In this document: piece after piece, positions 1-8,183 of the stretch
Layout: the number at the start of each line of letters is the position of its first letter
Position numbering within the stretch: the stretch's first letter is position 1
DNA from: an uncultured Oscillospiraceae bacterium
GTDB taxonomy: Bacteria > Bacillota > Clostridia > Oscillospirales > Oscillospiraceae
Length of the DNA: 64,000 nucleotides
Assembly: GCA_934589675.1 (NCBI GenBank)
Contig: CAKTOF010000008.1
Coordinates: 35,875 to 99,874 of the forward strand
Direction: 5' to 3'
The notes under the pieces: model-generated
The model's database searches: none
The model's input: only the letters and a program-made list of their open reading frames with translations
Told to the model about the DNA's origin: nothing
Program-made: the position numbers and the translations under genes

Positions 1-325
1 GCTTGCGGCCGTAGCAGATGTTCTCCGCGGCCGAGAGGACGTCGATCAGGTTGAATTCCTGATAGATGCACTCGACGCCGTGCTTTAAGGCGAGCGCCGG
101 CGTCATGGCGGAGTACGTTTCGCCGTCGATGGTGATCGTGCCGCCGTCCGGCGCGTGCGCGCCGGTGATCGTTTTGATGAACGTGGATTTGCCCGCGCCG
201 TTCTCGCCGATGAGCGCGTGTACCTCGCCGGGGTAAAAATCAATGGAGACCTTGTTCAGGGCCACCACGCCGGGATAGACCTTCATGATGTCCTTCAGGG
301 ACAGCACCGGCTTTTTTTCTTCCAA
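1..325 (-). CDS. Sugar-type ABC transporter ATP-binding protein, partial (N-terminal part)
   Basis: Only the first ~108 codons lie in the window; the gene runs off the left edge. The translated start reads LEEKKPVLSLKDIMKVYPG, followed by a Walker A loop (GENGAGKST) and a Q-loop region (ECIYQEFNLI). This is the usual opening of RbsA/MglA-type ATPases, which carry two fused ABC domains and energise import of sugars or related small molecules. A TTG at 323-325 preceded by GGGGAGG is the likely start. It lies directly downstream of the binding-protein gene on the same strand, so both belong to one importer operon. The substrate cannot be told. Confidence 0.9.
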   Translation of the reverse strand, partial: MEEKKPVLSLKDIMKVYPGVVALNKVSIDFYPGEVHALIGENGAGKSTFIKTITGAHAPDGGTITIDGETYSAMTPALALKHGVECIYQEFNLIDVLSAAENICYGRK

Positions 326-381
326 GTCAGGAGCGCCTCCCCTCACCGGAGGAATTTCTCCGGGAGTCATAGATTAATAGT

Positions 382-414
382 GTGGGCGGCGCAAGCAACG
401 CTCACGCCGCCCAC
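382..414 (-). promoter_or_regulatory. Stem-loop between binding-protein and ATPase genes
   Basis: A 10-bp perfect GC-rich inverted repeat (GTGGGCGGCG / CGCCGCCCAC) sits in the 123-bp gap between the binding-protein and ATPase genes. No T-run follows it on the minus strand. Such hairpins between importer genes usually stabilise the upstream mRNA or cause partial termination, keeping binding protein in excess over ATPase. The role here is inferred. Confidence 0.55.
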
Positions 415-448
415 GCCCAAATCAATTGTCTTTGGAACCGTTTGCCGC

Positions 449-1747
449 TTAGTTCAGCGTCTTGTACTCAGCAGCCGGGTTCTCGTCGCCCATGGACCAC
501 GTGGCGGAGAAGCCATCGACGGTCACGGCGGTGATGGTGTCGTAGAACGTCTCGCCGTACGTCCAGGTGAAGCCGTCGATGCCGCAGGTGCCCAGAAGGA
601 TATCAGCCAGGCGGCAGCCGGTCAGCAGCGGCGGGATGATGACGTCCGGGTTGATGTTCTGAGAGAACGCGGCAAGCGCCTCATAGCCGGCGCCGACCTG
701 CTTGGCGGTATCGTCGTTGTACGGGGAAGCCGGGGCGCCGTAGGTGGCATAGCCCTTGATGGCGTTCGCGGACGGATCGGCCGCGGCGGCATTGTACATC
801 TCGGTGAACGCCGTATCCTCGGCGTAGCACGGGATGACGCAGTAGTCGGCGACGCTCAGGCCGTTCTGGTCGCAGTAGTCGGCGATGGCGTCAGCCGCGC
901 CCATGGCCTCTTCCGGCTCGTAGGCGATGAACAGGTGGCAGTCCGGGTGGGCGTTGAGGACGTCCTTCGCGTTGTCATACGCGTCGGAGTACGCACTCGA
1001 GCCGTAGGACGACGTCTCAGCAACGAGCGTGAGAGCGTCGGACTTCTCGATGGTGCCCTTCATCGCGTTGGAGCGGTAGACGCCGTCGGCGATGTCGTAG
1101 TAAGTATCAATGGCGATCTCGTACTTGCCGTCGGCGGTCTTCGGGACGTTGGTGCCGGAGTTCTTCACCCAGTACTCGGCAGCCTGAACGGCGTACATAC
1201 CCGTGATCTCATAGGCGGTGTAGGCACAGCCTGCGATCTGGTACTTCGTCGGCTGTGCGCCGAGGTAGGCAATGGCGATGCCCTTGGAGGCAGCCTCCTC
1301 GACGACGTCCTGCAGCAGGTCGACGTCCATGGCGGCGATCATGAGCGCACCGACGTTGCCTGCGGCGATGGCGTCCTCAACGAACTGCACCTGCGCGGTC
1401 GGGTCGCCCTGCGCGTCCTTCTTGACGTAGGTGAAGCCCTCGGCCTCCATAACGGCGCCCATGGCGTCGTTGATCATGACGAGACCCTCAGCGCCGGTCG
1501 TCGGGAGGATGGACCAGACTTCCTTCTGGCCATTCCACGTGAAGTCGCCGGAAGCGGTGGTCTCGCTGCCCTCGTCGCCGCCGTCAGACGGCTGCACGTC
1601 CGGCGTCTTGTCGCCGGTGTCGTCCGGCGTGGTCTGCGCGTCGGTGGATGGCTTGTCGGTGTCTTTGCCGCCCTTGTCCGAGCCCGCGCAGGCTGCCAGG
1701 CTAAACAGCATCGCAAGCGCCAGCAGCATTGCAAGAATCTTTTTCAT
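449..1747 (-). CDS. Substrate-binding lipoprotein of a sugar-type ABC transporter
   Basis: 432 aa. A lipoprotein signal peptide (MKKILAMLLALAMLFSLAACAG, lipobox LAAC) predicts lipid attachment outside the membrane. A Ser/Thr/Asp-rich linker follows at about residues 24-70, then a type I periplasmic-binding fold of the ribose/galactose family, with segments such as MIAAMDVDLLQDVVEEAASKGI and HLFIAYEPEEAMGAADAI. The gene precedes an RbsA-type ATPase on the same strand, so it is the receptor of that importer. The ligand cannot be read from the sequence. It has its own promoter just upstream. Confidence 0.9.
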   Translation of the reverse strand: MKKILAMLLALAMLFSLAACAGSDKGGKDTDKPSTDAQTTPDDTGDKTPDVQPSDGGDEGSETTASGDFTWNGQKEVWSILPTTGAEGLVMINDAMGAVMEAEGFTYVKKDAQGDPTAQVQFVEDAIAAGNVGALMIAAMDVDLLQDVVEEAASKGIAIAYLGAQPTKYQIAGCAYTAYEITGMYAVQAAEYWVKNSGTNVPKTADGKYEIAIDTYYDIADGVYRSNAMKGTIEKSDALTLVAETSSYGSSAYSDAYDNAKDVLNAHPDCHLFIAYEPEEAMGAADAIADYCDQNGLSVADYCVIPCYAEDTAFTEMYNAAAADPSANAIKGYATYGAPASPYNDDTAKQVGAGYEALAAFSQNINPDVIIPPLLTGCRLADILLGTCGIDGFTWTYGETFYDTITAVTVDGFSATWSMGDENPAAEYKTLN

Positions 1748-1816
1748 AATGATATTTCCTTCCTTCCTGCCCGATGCAGCGCGCCGCGTTTGCCGCGCGT
1801 CTGCTTAAGCGAGTTC

Positions 1817-1845
1817 ATTTTAGCATGGTACAACGAATTCGTCAA
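1817..1845 (-). promoter_or_regulatory. Sigma-A promoter for the binding-protein gene
   Basis: On the minus strand TTGACG (1845-1840) and TAAAAT (1822-1817) are separated by 17 bp, with an extended TGC before the -10 box. It is about 70 bp upstream of the ATG at 1747. It fits the consensus well and no ORF intervenes. Confidence 0.7.
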
Positions 1846-1987
1846 TGCAAATTAAGCGATTTTGAACAAGTAAAATAAATAGAGGCACCGGAAATTGTGG
1901 CATTTTAACAGTTATTTGATGATAAATCCGTAAAGCGCTTCGTTCCTTTGGTTGTAGGGTTTGTTTATTTTTGGCGTAGGCCATATC

Positions 1988-2017
1988 TTGTGTCCTGTAC
2001 GTTTGCCTTGATATAAT
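1988..2017 (+). promoter_or_regulatory. Sigma-A promoter for the first OYE reductase
   Basis: TTGTGT (1988-1993) and a perfect TATAAT (2012-2017) with an 18-bp spacer lie 68 bp upstream of the ATG at 2085. It is divergent from the binding-protein promoter. Confidence 0.6.
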
Positions 2018-2084
2018 AAGCTAGCTGATTCTGAGCGTGTCCCGTCCCGGCGCGGCCGGATCTGAATTGTAAAGGAGAATGACC

Positions 2085-4097
2085 ATGCAAACGCGGTTCC
2101 CCCACCTGTTCAGTGAAAAGACCATCAAGGGCAAGACATTCAAAAACCGCATCTTTTACACGCCGATGGGCGGCCTCTTTCTGGAGGACGGCGAGCTCTC
2201 GCAGTTCAATCTGGACGTCGCCGCATACAAATGCGCCGGCGGCGGCGCACAGTTTTCCGTCGGCGAGATGTGCATCAGCCTCAAGGGCGGGCGCGGGACG
2301 AGAGCGGAAAACGACTTCTCCGACCTGTCCGAGGGCAATCTCCGCCCGTTCCGCACCTTTACAGACCTCGTACACAGCCACGGTGCGCTCGCCACGACGG
2401 AGCTTGTCCACTGCGGCGACTCCAAGATGGAATCGCCGCCCGAGTCGCCCGCCATGGGCCCGTCGGAGTACCTGAACCACTACGGCATTCCCGTGCGCGC
2501 CATGACGGAGGAGGACATCCGCGAGGCGTGCGAGGAATACGGTCAGGCCGCGCGGTTTTTCCAGCTGGCCGGATTTGACGGCGTCATCCCGCACCTCGGC
2601 CACGGATGGCTGCCGCAGCTGTTCTTGTCCCCGCGCACAAACCACCGGACGGATCGCTACGGCGGCTCCATCGAAAACCGCAGCCGCCTGTCCGTTGAGA
2701 TCATGCAGGCCATCCGCCGCCGCTGCGGCGAGGAGCTCATCATCGAGGCCCGCACGAGCTGTCAGGAGCTGCTTGACGGCAGCTATACGCTCGACGACTT
2801 CATCGCCTACTGCAAAGCTCTCGCGCCGTATGTGGACATCATCCACATCTCGTGCGGCCACTACCGCGACCCGATGCACACGCGCATGATGTCCACGCGC
2901 TACCATGACCACGGCTGCAACATCCATGCGGCCGAGCTTGTCAAGCGCGCAGTCGGCAGCCAGTGCTGCGTGAGCGTCGTCGGCGGCATCAACTCGCCCG
3001 AGGAGGCCGAGGAGTGGATCGCGTCGGGCAAGTGTGACTTCGTCGTGCTCGGGCGGCAGTCCATCTCCGACCCGGCGTTTGCCGAGAAGGCCGCGAGCGG
3101 GCGTGAGGACGAGATCATCCGCTGCACGCGCTGCCTGCGCTGCTTCCCCGGGCCTGCCGAGGAGGCCATGGCCGAGGGCGGCCTGCCGGAATTCTGCTCC
3201 ATCCAGCCGAAGTGGGATCGCCTTGAGTTAAAGGACGCGCCCGCGGCGCAACCGAAAAAGCTGCTCATCGTCGGCGGCGGCCCTGCCGGCCTTCAGGCGG
3301 CCGTCACGGCGCTCGAGCGCGGGCACGCCGTCACGCTGCTCGAAAAATCCACGCTCACGGGCGGCTGGCTCAACCACACGCGAAACGACCCCGACAAGCG
3401 CGACACGGCCATGTTCGGCGACACGCTCCGCCGCATCGCCGAGCGCCGCGGCGCCATCATCCGCACGGAGACGGAGCTGACGCCGGAGCTTCTGGCCGCG
3501 CTTGACCCCGACGCCGTGTTCGCCGCCATCGGCTCTGAGCCCATCGTGCCGGACATTCCGGGCATCGGCCGGCAGAATGTCATGTTCGCATCCGACGCAT
3601 TTGAGCACGGCGCGCCGCTCGGCACGCGCGCCGTCGTCATCGGCGCGGGCAACATGGGCTGCGAGGCCGCCATCCACCTCTGGAAAAAGGGTCTGAGCGT
3701 CACGCTCATCGACGACACGCTCGACGCCGTCTGCGCCGACGGCTACCGGCTGCACCGGCAGATGGTGCAGGATCTTGTCCGCGAGAACATTCCCTGCTAC
3801 CTGCATACACATGTGACGGAGATCACCGATGCCGGCGTCGCCGCCGTCACGGAGGACGGCCCGGCGTTCACGCTGCCGGCCGATATGGTGGTCTACGCAG
3901 CGGGCCTTCGCGCGCGGGACTATTCGGCCATTGAGGCGATGGCCGCCGACCGCGAATTTGCCGCCATCGGCGACTGCGTCGAGGCGCGCCGCGTTTATGA
4001 GGCGACAAACGAGGCGTTCATCGCCGCCTATGACCTCGGCTGGGGCGGCTTTGATGCCTTCATGGCACAGTTTGCCGAGCCGGAGCCCGAGGCTTGA
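2085..4097 (+). CDS. OYE-family FMN/FeS/FAD oxidoreductase (2,4-dienoyl-CoA reductase type), paralog 1
   Basis: 670 aa. An N-terminal old-yellow-enzyme TIM barrel (~1-340) is followed by a cysteine cluster CTRCLRC...FC for a 4Fe-4S centre and a C-terminal FAD/NAD(P) domain with GGGPAGLQA and GAGNMGCEA nucleotide loops. This is the layout of FadH, BaiCD and trimethylamine dehydrogenase, which pass NAD(P)H electrons through FAD and FeS to FMN to reduce an activated C=C bond. The cysteine spacing C-x2-C-x2-C departs from the common C-x2-C-x3-C. ATG 2085 is chosen over 2079 because AAAGGAG (2071-2077) is spaced correctly only for it. It appears monocistronic, with its own promoter and terminator. 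The substrate is unknown. Confidence 0.9.
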   Translation: MQTRFPHLFSEKTIKGKTFKNRIFYTPMGGLFLEDGELSQFNLDVAAYKCAGGGAQFSVGEMCISLKGGRGTRAENDFSDLSEGNLRPFRTFTDLVHSHGALATTELVHCGDSKMESPPESPAMGPSEYLNHYGIPVRAMTEEDIREACEEYGQAARFFQLAGFDGVIPHLGHGWLPQLFLSPRTNHRTDRYGGSIENRSRLSVEIMQAIRRRCGEELIIEARTSCQELLDGSYTLDDFIAYCKALAPYVDIIHISCGHYRDPMHTRMMSTRYHDHGCNIHAAELVKRAVGSQCCVSVVGGINSPEEAEEWIASGKCDFVVLGRQSISDPAFAEKAASGREDEIIRCTRCLRCFPGPAEEAMAEGGLPEFCSIQPKWDRLELKDAPAAQPKKLLIVGGGPAGLQAAVTALERGHAVTLLEKSTLTGGWLNHTRNDPDKRDTAMFGDTLRRIAERRGAIIRTETELTPELLAALDPDAVFAAIGSEPIVPDIPGIGRQNVMFASDAFEHGAPLGTRAVVIGAGNMGCEAAIHLWKKGLSVTLIDDTLDAVCADGYRLHRQMVQDLVRENIPCYLHTHVTEITDAGVAAVTEDGPAFTLPADMVVYAAGLRARDYSAIEAMAADREFAAIGDCVEARRVYEATNEAFIAAYDLGWGGFDAFMAQFAEPEPEA

Positions 4098-4110
4098 GGC
4101 TTCCTTTCCA

Positions 4111-4140
4111 CGCCCCGCCGCGCCGCGGCGGGGCGTTTTT
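4111..4140 (+). terminator. Rho-independent terminator after OYE paralog 1
   Basis: A 10-bp GC stem (CGCCCCGCCG / CGGCGGGGCG) with a 5-nt loop is followed directly by TTTTT, 14 nt after the stop codon. Confidence 0.9.
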
Positions 4141-4168
4141 CGCTTCGCCGGAATTCTTCAAAAACCCC

Positions 4169-4196
4169 TTGACAAATCGAAACGGTTTGCTATAAT
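4169..4196 (+). promoter_or_regulatory. Consensus sigma-A promoter for tRNA-Thr
   Basis: Perfect TTGACA (4169-4174) and TATAAT (4191-4196) with a 16-bp spacer; the tRNA begins 13 bp after the -10 box. Confidence 0.9.
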
Positions 4197-4208
4197 AATC
4201 AAGCTGTT

Positions 4209-4283
<75 letters not shown>

Positions 4284-4284
<1 letters not shown>

Positions 4285-4323
4285 AAATCGGCATTGCTCC
4301 AAGAGCAATGCCGATTTTCTTTT
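4284..4323 (+). terminator. Terminator of tRNA-Thr
   Basis: A perfect 15-bp inverted repeat (AAAATCGGCATTGCT / AGCAATGCCGATTTT) around a 5-nt loop runs into CTTTT. It starts at the CCA end of the tRNA and ends just before the ribosome binding site of the next gene. Confidence 0.85.
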
Positions 4324-4343
4324 ATTCAAAACGAGGTGATCCC

Positions 4344-6458
4344 ATGGGGCAGACCCATCTCCCCGGTCAGGGCGGCGTGGACGTGCGCCGGACGATCTGC
4401 GACATCTGCTGCCCGTCGTTCCACTGCGGCGTGGACGCGTACGTCAAAGATGGCCGCGTCGTAAAAATTGAGGGCACAGCCGGCCACCCGACAAATCACG
4501 GCCTGCTCTGCGCCAAAGGGCTCGCCGCGCGGCAATATCTCTACTCCCCCGACCGCATCCGAACGCCGCTCCGCCGCGTCGGCCCGCGCGGGTCGGGCGA
4601 GTTTGAGCCCATTTCGTGGAAAGAAGCGTACCGCGAGATCGCCTCGCGCCTGCTCGCCATCCGCAATGAGTCCGGAGCCGAGAGCGTCGTGTTCGCCTCA
4701 GGCTACTCGAAGTGGTACCGGCCGTATCTGCACCGGTTTTCCATCGCATTCGGCTCGCCGAATTACATGACCGAGTCGAGCAACTGCATGTTCTCGACGT
4801 TTTTAAGCTGGCTCGTCACGACGGGCAGCCCCATGTGCGCCAACGACCTTTCCCGCACCGGCGTGTTCCTCGGCTGGGCGTACAATCCGTACCACTCGCG
4901 CGGCTTGGCCGCGCTCTCGGTCGAGCGGCGCAAAAAGGAGGGCATGAAGGTCATCATCGTCGACCCGCGCATCACGCCCGCATCTGAGCGGCTTGCCGAC
5001 CTGCACCTTCGCCCGCGCTCCGGAACGGATGGTGCGCTCGCGTTAGGGCTTGCGAACCTGCTCATCGCGCGCGGCGCGGCCGACGAGGAATACATCAAAA
5101 AATACGTCCACGGCTACGGCGAATTTTGCGCCTACGTCCGCGATTTTACGCCCGCGCGCGTGGAAGAACTCACCGGCGTCCCGGAAGCGCAGCTTCGCGC
5201 GGCGGCAGACATGATCGCAGAGAACCTGCCGCTTGCCATCTCCGAGAGCGCCGCGCCGCTCGCGCACCACAAAAACGGCTTTCAGAATTACCGCGCCGTC
5301 ATGGCGCTCTTGGCCATCACCGGCTGCTTCGACCGGCCGGGCGGGCAGATCCCGGTGCAGTTTACCTACAACTACCTCGGCGCGGGCTTTTCTTCGCGTG
5401 AGCAGGCGTTCATCCACGAATTCGACTCCCGCGTGACGGCCGAGCCCATCGGCGCGGCGCGCTTCCCGCTCTGGAGCGCGTTCATCGACGAGGCGCAAGC
5501 CAACGACCTGCCTCGCCAGATCCGGGAAAGCCGCCCCTACCCCATCCGTGCCATGCTCGGCTTCGGGTACAATTACCGCATCGCCCCGGACGACGCCGCC
5601 ATGCTGGGCGCGCTTTTGTCGCTCGATTTTCTCGTGAACACCGACCTGTTCCTGACGGACACATGTAAGCTCTGTGACATCGTCCTGCCCGCGTGCACGA
5701 GCTTTGAGCGAAGCGAGCTCAAGACGTATTCCGGCGGCAACGTGCTGCTGACGAAGCCCGTCGTCGCGCCGCTTTATGAGTCGCGCGACGATGTGACCAT
5801 TCTCTGCGAGCTTGCGCGGGCATTGGAGCTTCATGACCCGCTGCTCGAGGCCGGGCCGGACGCGTGCATCGACTTCATCCTGCGCGATCAGGCCGTCACG
5901 GCCGCGCAGCTTCGCGCGGCGGATGGCTTCGTGCGCGTCCCCGTGGAGCCATACGTCCCCGGCACGATGCTCGCGCAGGGCCTAAATACCGCGAGTGGGA
6001 AATTCGAGCTCTATTCCGAGGCCATCGCGCGCATCCCCGGCCTCGATCCCCTGCCGACGTACACGCCGCCGGAGGCGCGGAGCTCGGAATTTCCGTATCT
6101 TCTCTCGTCGTCCCCGCGCATCCCCGGCGCGCTGCACTCGCGGCTGCACCGCGTGCCGTGGGCGCGCTCGCTGCGGCCGGAGCCACTGTGCGACCTGCAC
6201 CCGGACGACGCCGCGGCGCTCGGCATCGCGCAGGGCAGCCGCATGGAGCTCCGCTCGCCCGCCGGTGCGCTCACCGTCCGCGCGAACGTGACCGCCGCCG
6301 CGCACCTCGGCGAGGTCAATCTCTATCAGGACTATCCGGAATGCGACGTCAACGCCATCGTGCCGCCCGGCCACCTCGACCCGTACAGCGGCTTTGGCGC
6401 GTATCGTGAGATCCCCGTTTCGATCAGGAGGCTGGAAGATGGCAACGATCCTGTTTGA
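4344..6458 (+). CDS. Molybdopterin (bis-MGD) oxidoreductase, catalytic subunit
   Basis: 704 aa, DMSO-reductase superfamily. The N-terminal cysteines (C19, C22 or C23, C28, C56) match the 4Fe-4S domain of this family. Later come the nucleotide-binding core and a C-terminal molybdopterin dinucleotide-binding domain (from about 590: PYLLSSSPRIPGALHSRL). No Tat or Sec signal precedes the FeS motif, so the enzyme is probably cytoplasmic. ATG 4344 follows GAGGTGAT. The downstream gene overlaps by 20 bp and encodes the electron-transfer subunit; no membrane anchor gene follows. The family covers dehydroxylases, hydratases and oxyanion or S/N-oxide reductases. The substrate cannot be assigned. The Mo ligand may be the Cys in the TESSNCMF segment. 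Confidence 0.85.
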   Translation: MGQTHLPGQGGVDVRRTICDICCPSFHCGVDAYVKDGRVVKIEGTAGHPTNHGLLCAKGLAARQYLYSPDRIRTPLRRVGPRGSGEFEPISWKEAYREIASRLLAIRNESGAESVVFASGYSKWYRPYLHRFSIAFGSPNYMTESSNCMFSTFLSWLVTTGSPMCANDLSRTGVFLGWAYNPYHSRGLAALSVERRKKEGMKVIIVDPRITPASERLADLHLRPRSGTDGALALGLANLLIARGAADEEYIKKYVHGYGEFCAYVRDFTPARVEELTGVPEAQLRAAADMIAENLPLAISESAAPLAHHKNGFQNYRAVMALLAITGCFDRPGGQIPVQFTYNYLGAGFSSREQAFIHEFDSRVTAEPIGAARFPLWSAFIDEAQANDLPRQIRESRPYPIRAMLGFGYNYRIAPDDAAMLGALLSLDFLVNTDLFLTDTCKLCDIVLPACTSFERSELKTYSGGNVLLTKPVVAPLYESRDDVTILCELARALELHDPLLEAGPDACIDFILRDQAVTAAQLRAADGFVRVPVEPYVPGTMLAQGLNTASGKFELYSEAIARIPGLDPLPTYTPPEARSSEFPYLLSSSPRIPGALHSRLHRVPWARSLRPEPLCDLHPDDAAALGIAQGSRMELRSPAGALTVRANVTAAAHLGEVNLYQDYPECDVNAIVPPGHLDPYSGFGAYREIPVSIRRLEDGNDPV

Positions 6459-6879
6459 CGAAAAAAGCTGCGTCGGCTGCGCCGCGTGCGCCATGGCGTG
6501 CATGGACGAGCACGACCTCGACCTTACCGTGCAGCATCCCTACCGCAGCGTCTTTGAGCGCGAGACGCCGCGGCCGGGCGGCTCGGTTCGCCTGACGTTT
6601 TTGTCCGAGAGCTGCCGCCACTGCCCCGACGCGCCCTGCGCCGCCGCGTGCCCGACCGGCTGCCTCCGGCGCGACGATGCGCTCGGCCTCACGGTGTACG
6701 ACAACGCGCGCTGCACCGGCTGCCGCGCGTGCTACGCCGCCTGCCCGTTCGGCGCGCCCACGTTCCGGCGCGACGACGGCAAAATGGAAAAATGCGACGG
6801 CTGCGCCGCCCGCCAGCGCGCGGGCTTGACCCCCGCCTGCGTCCGCGTCTGCCAGACCGGCGCGCTGCATCTTGGATAA
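6439..6879 (+). CDS. 4Fe-4S ferredoxin-type electron-transfer subunit (DmsB/HycB-like)
   Basis: 146 aa. It carries cysteine clusters typical of DmsB-like subunits: CVGCAACAMAC, CRHCPDAPCAAAC, CTGCRACYAAC and a final CDGC...C...C group, enough for up to four 4Fe-4S clusters. It passes electrons to or from the molybdenum subunit. The start at 6439 (AGGAG 6426-6430) lies inside the end of the catalytic-subunit gene (20-bp overlap), implying translational coupling. The pair lacks a membrane subunit, so its redox partner is probably soluble. Confidence 0.9.
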   Translation: MATILFDEKSCVGCAACAMACMDEHDLDLTVQHPYRSVFERETPRPGGSVRLTFLSESCRHCPDAPCAAACPTGCLRRDDALGLTVYDNARCTGCRACYAACPFGAPTFRRDDGKMEKCDGCAARQRAGLTPACVRVCQTGALHLG

Positions 6880-6885
6880 AAAGCG

Positions 6886-6927
6886 AGCTCCTCCGTGTGG
6901 TCAATCCATACGGAGGAGCTTTTTTTA
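6886..6927 (+). terminator. Terminator of the molybdoenzyme operon
   Basis: A 15-bp stem (AGCTCCTCCGTGTGG / CCATACGGAGGAGCT, one wobble) with a 5-nt loop is followed by a run of seven T. It lies 6 nt after the stop codon. Confidence 0.9.
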
Positions 6928-6963
6928 TGTCTGTCAGGAGGACGCGCCGATTGCGGAATGCGT

Positions 6964-7124
6964 CAAATAAGACCTGTCATCCTGAGCGGAGCGCAAGCGG
7001 AGTCGAAGGATCTGCCCAGTTACGGGTAGTCTTGCGTTCTATTCCAGCACTGGAACAAAACAATACCATACCGTAATCGGCAAGACCCTTCGGCTGCGCT
7101 CAGGGTGACAGGTCTATTTTGGCG
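6964..7124. repeat. Fold-back (MITE/REP-like) repeat element
   Basis: About 160 bp of non-coding DNA with nested inverted repeats. The outer arms are near 6971-6988 and 7097-7114 (GACCTGTCATCCTGAGCG against CGCTCAGGGTGACAGGTC, one mismatch). Inner pairs are AGTCTTGC/GCAAGAC, TTACGG/CCGTAA and a TTCCAG-CA-CTGGAA hairpin. The arm TCCTGAGCGGAGCG...CGAAGGATC resembles a palindromic repeat I know to be common in diverse bacterial genomes. No ORF is plausible inside. Confidence 0.7.
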
Positions 7125-7148
7125 CTGGAGCGCAATCAGTCCTCCTTG

Positions 7149-7190
7149 ATCGGCAAGCTCCTTCGGCTCGCTTATGCTCGCAAAGACACG
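7149..7190. repeat. Partial second copy of the fold-back repeat arm
   Basis: The segment beginning ATCGGCAAG...CTTCGGCT closely repeats the right half of the preceding element (7076-7105). It looks like a decayed or half copy. The remainder of 6928-7294 holds no gene that I can see. Confidence 0.45.
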
Positions 7191-7294
7191 CACTCAGCAT
7201 TCTGCTCTCAATCGCTCAGCTGCCCCGTGCAACCTTCTGCTATCATTCGGGGGACGTGTATCCTCCGCTAAAGCTTTTGATCGTCCATGTTCTC

Positions 7295-8143
7295 TTACTT
7301 GGTGTAGTCGTAGAAACCGACGCCGGTCTTACGGCCCAGCTTGCCGGCCCGCACCATCTTGCGCATCAGCAGGGATGCGCGGTATTTGGGGTCGTGGGTT
7401 TCGTTATACAGGGTGTCCATGATGGCCAGGCACACGTCCAGGCCTACCAGATCGCCCAGAGCCAGGGGACCCATGGGGTGGTTAGCACCCAGCCTCATGG
7501 CGGTGTCAACATCTTCCACGGAAGCCACGCCGGTGTAAACCAAATCACATGCCTCGTTGATCATGGGGATCAGGAGCTTGTTCACCACAAAGCCGGGGGC
7601 CTCGTTGACCTCAACGGGCTCCTTGCCAATCTCCTGGGCCAGGGCATAGATGGTCTTGAAGGTCTCCTCCGAGGTGTTGGCCCCCCGGATGACCTCCACC
7701 AGCTTCATGACGGTGGCGGGGTTGAAGAAGTGCATGCCGATGAACCTGTCCGCCCGCTTGGTGGCCGCGGCGATGGCGGTGATGGAGATGGAGGAGGTGT
7801 TGGAGGCCAGGATGGTCTCCGGCTTACAGATAGTGTCCAGCTCCGCGAAAATGCCCTTCTTGATGTCCAGGTTTTCGATGGCAGCCTCGATGACCAGATC
7901 GGCGTCGGCGGCCGGACCCAGGTCGGTGGTAAAGGTCATCTTGTCGGTGATGGCTTTCTTGCCGGCCTCGTCCAGCTTACCCTTGGAGACCAACTTGTCT
8001 AAACTCTTGTTCAACCGGGCCTCAGAGGCTTGGATGATAGTGTCGTTGATGTCGCGGACCACCACGTCATAGCTGCTGCGGGCAAATACCTGGGCAATGT
8101 CCAGGCCCATGGTGCCGCCGCCGATGACTACGATCTTTTTCAT
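7295..8143 (-). CDS. hbd: 3-hydroxybutyryl-CoA dehydrogenase
   Basis: 282 aa, the full family length. The N-terminal Rossmann fold starts MKKIVVIGGGTMGLDIAQ and is followed by a catalytic segment GMHFFNPATVMKLVEVI and the C-terminal helical dimer domain ending GRKTGVGFYDY. It oxidises (S)-3-hydroxyacyl-CoA to 3-ketoacyl-CoA with NAD(P), or the reverse in butyrate-type synthesis. It is the last gene of the minus-strand run thiolase, crotonase, MBL hydrolase, hbd (gaps 11, 30 and 40 bp), which together make a complete beta-oxidation or reverse-beta-oxidation module. It ends close to the fold-back repeat. Confidence 0.93.
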   Translation of the reverse strand: MKKIVVIGGGTMGLDIAQVFARSSYDVVVRDINDTIIQASEARLNKSLDKLVSKGKLDEAGKKAITDKMTFTTDLGPAADADLVIEAAIENLDIKKGIFAELDTICKPETILASNTSSISITAIAAATKRADRFIGMHFFNPATVMKLVEVIRGANTSEETFKTIYALAQEIGKEPVEVNEAPGFVVNKLLIPMINEACDLVYTGVASVEDVDTAMRLGANHPMGPLALGDLVGLDVCLAIMDTLYNETHDPKYRASLLMRKMVRAGKLGRKTGVGFYDYTK

Positions 8144-8183
8144 GATGAAAAGCTCCCTTCTTTTACTGTTTTAATGGATACAA

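Noticed and set aside
155..1855. Long plus-strand reading frame (566 codons) over the binding-protein gene
   Set aside because: It is antisense to a clear lipoprotein gene with signal, linker and fold. The product is Val/Arg/Gly/Ala-rich with no family pattern, typical of shadow frames in GC-rich DNA.
4344..6879. Naming the molybdoenzyme a pyrogallol transhydroxylase or catechol dehydroxylase
   Set aside because: The transhydroxylase large subunit lacks the N-terminal FeS cysteines seen here, and no active-site signature allows a choice between dehydroxylases and other family members.
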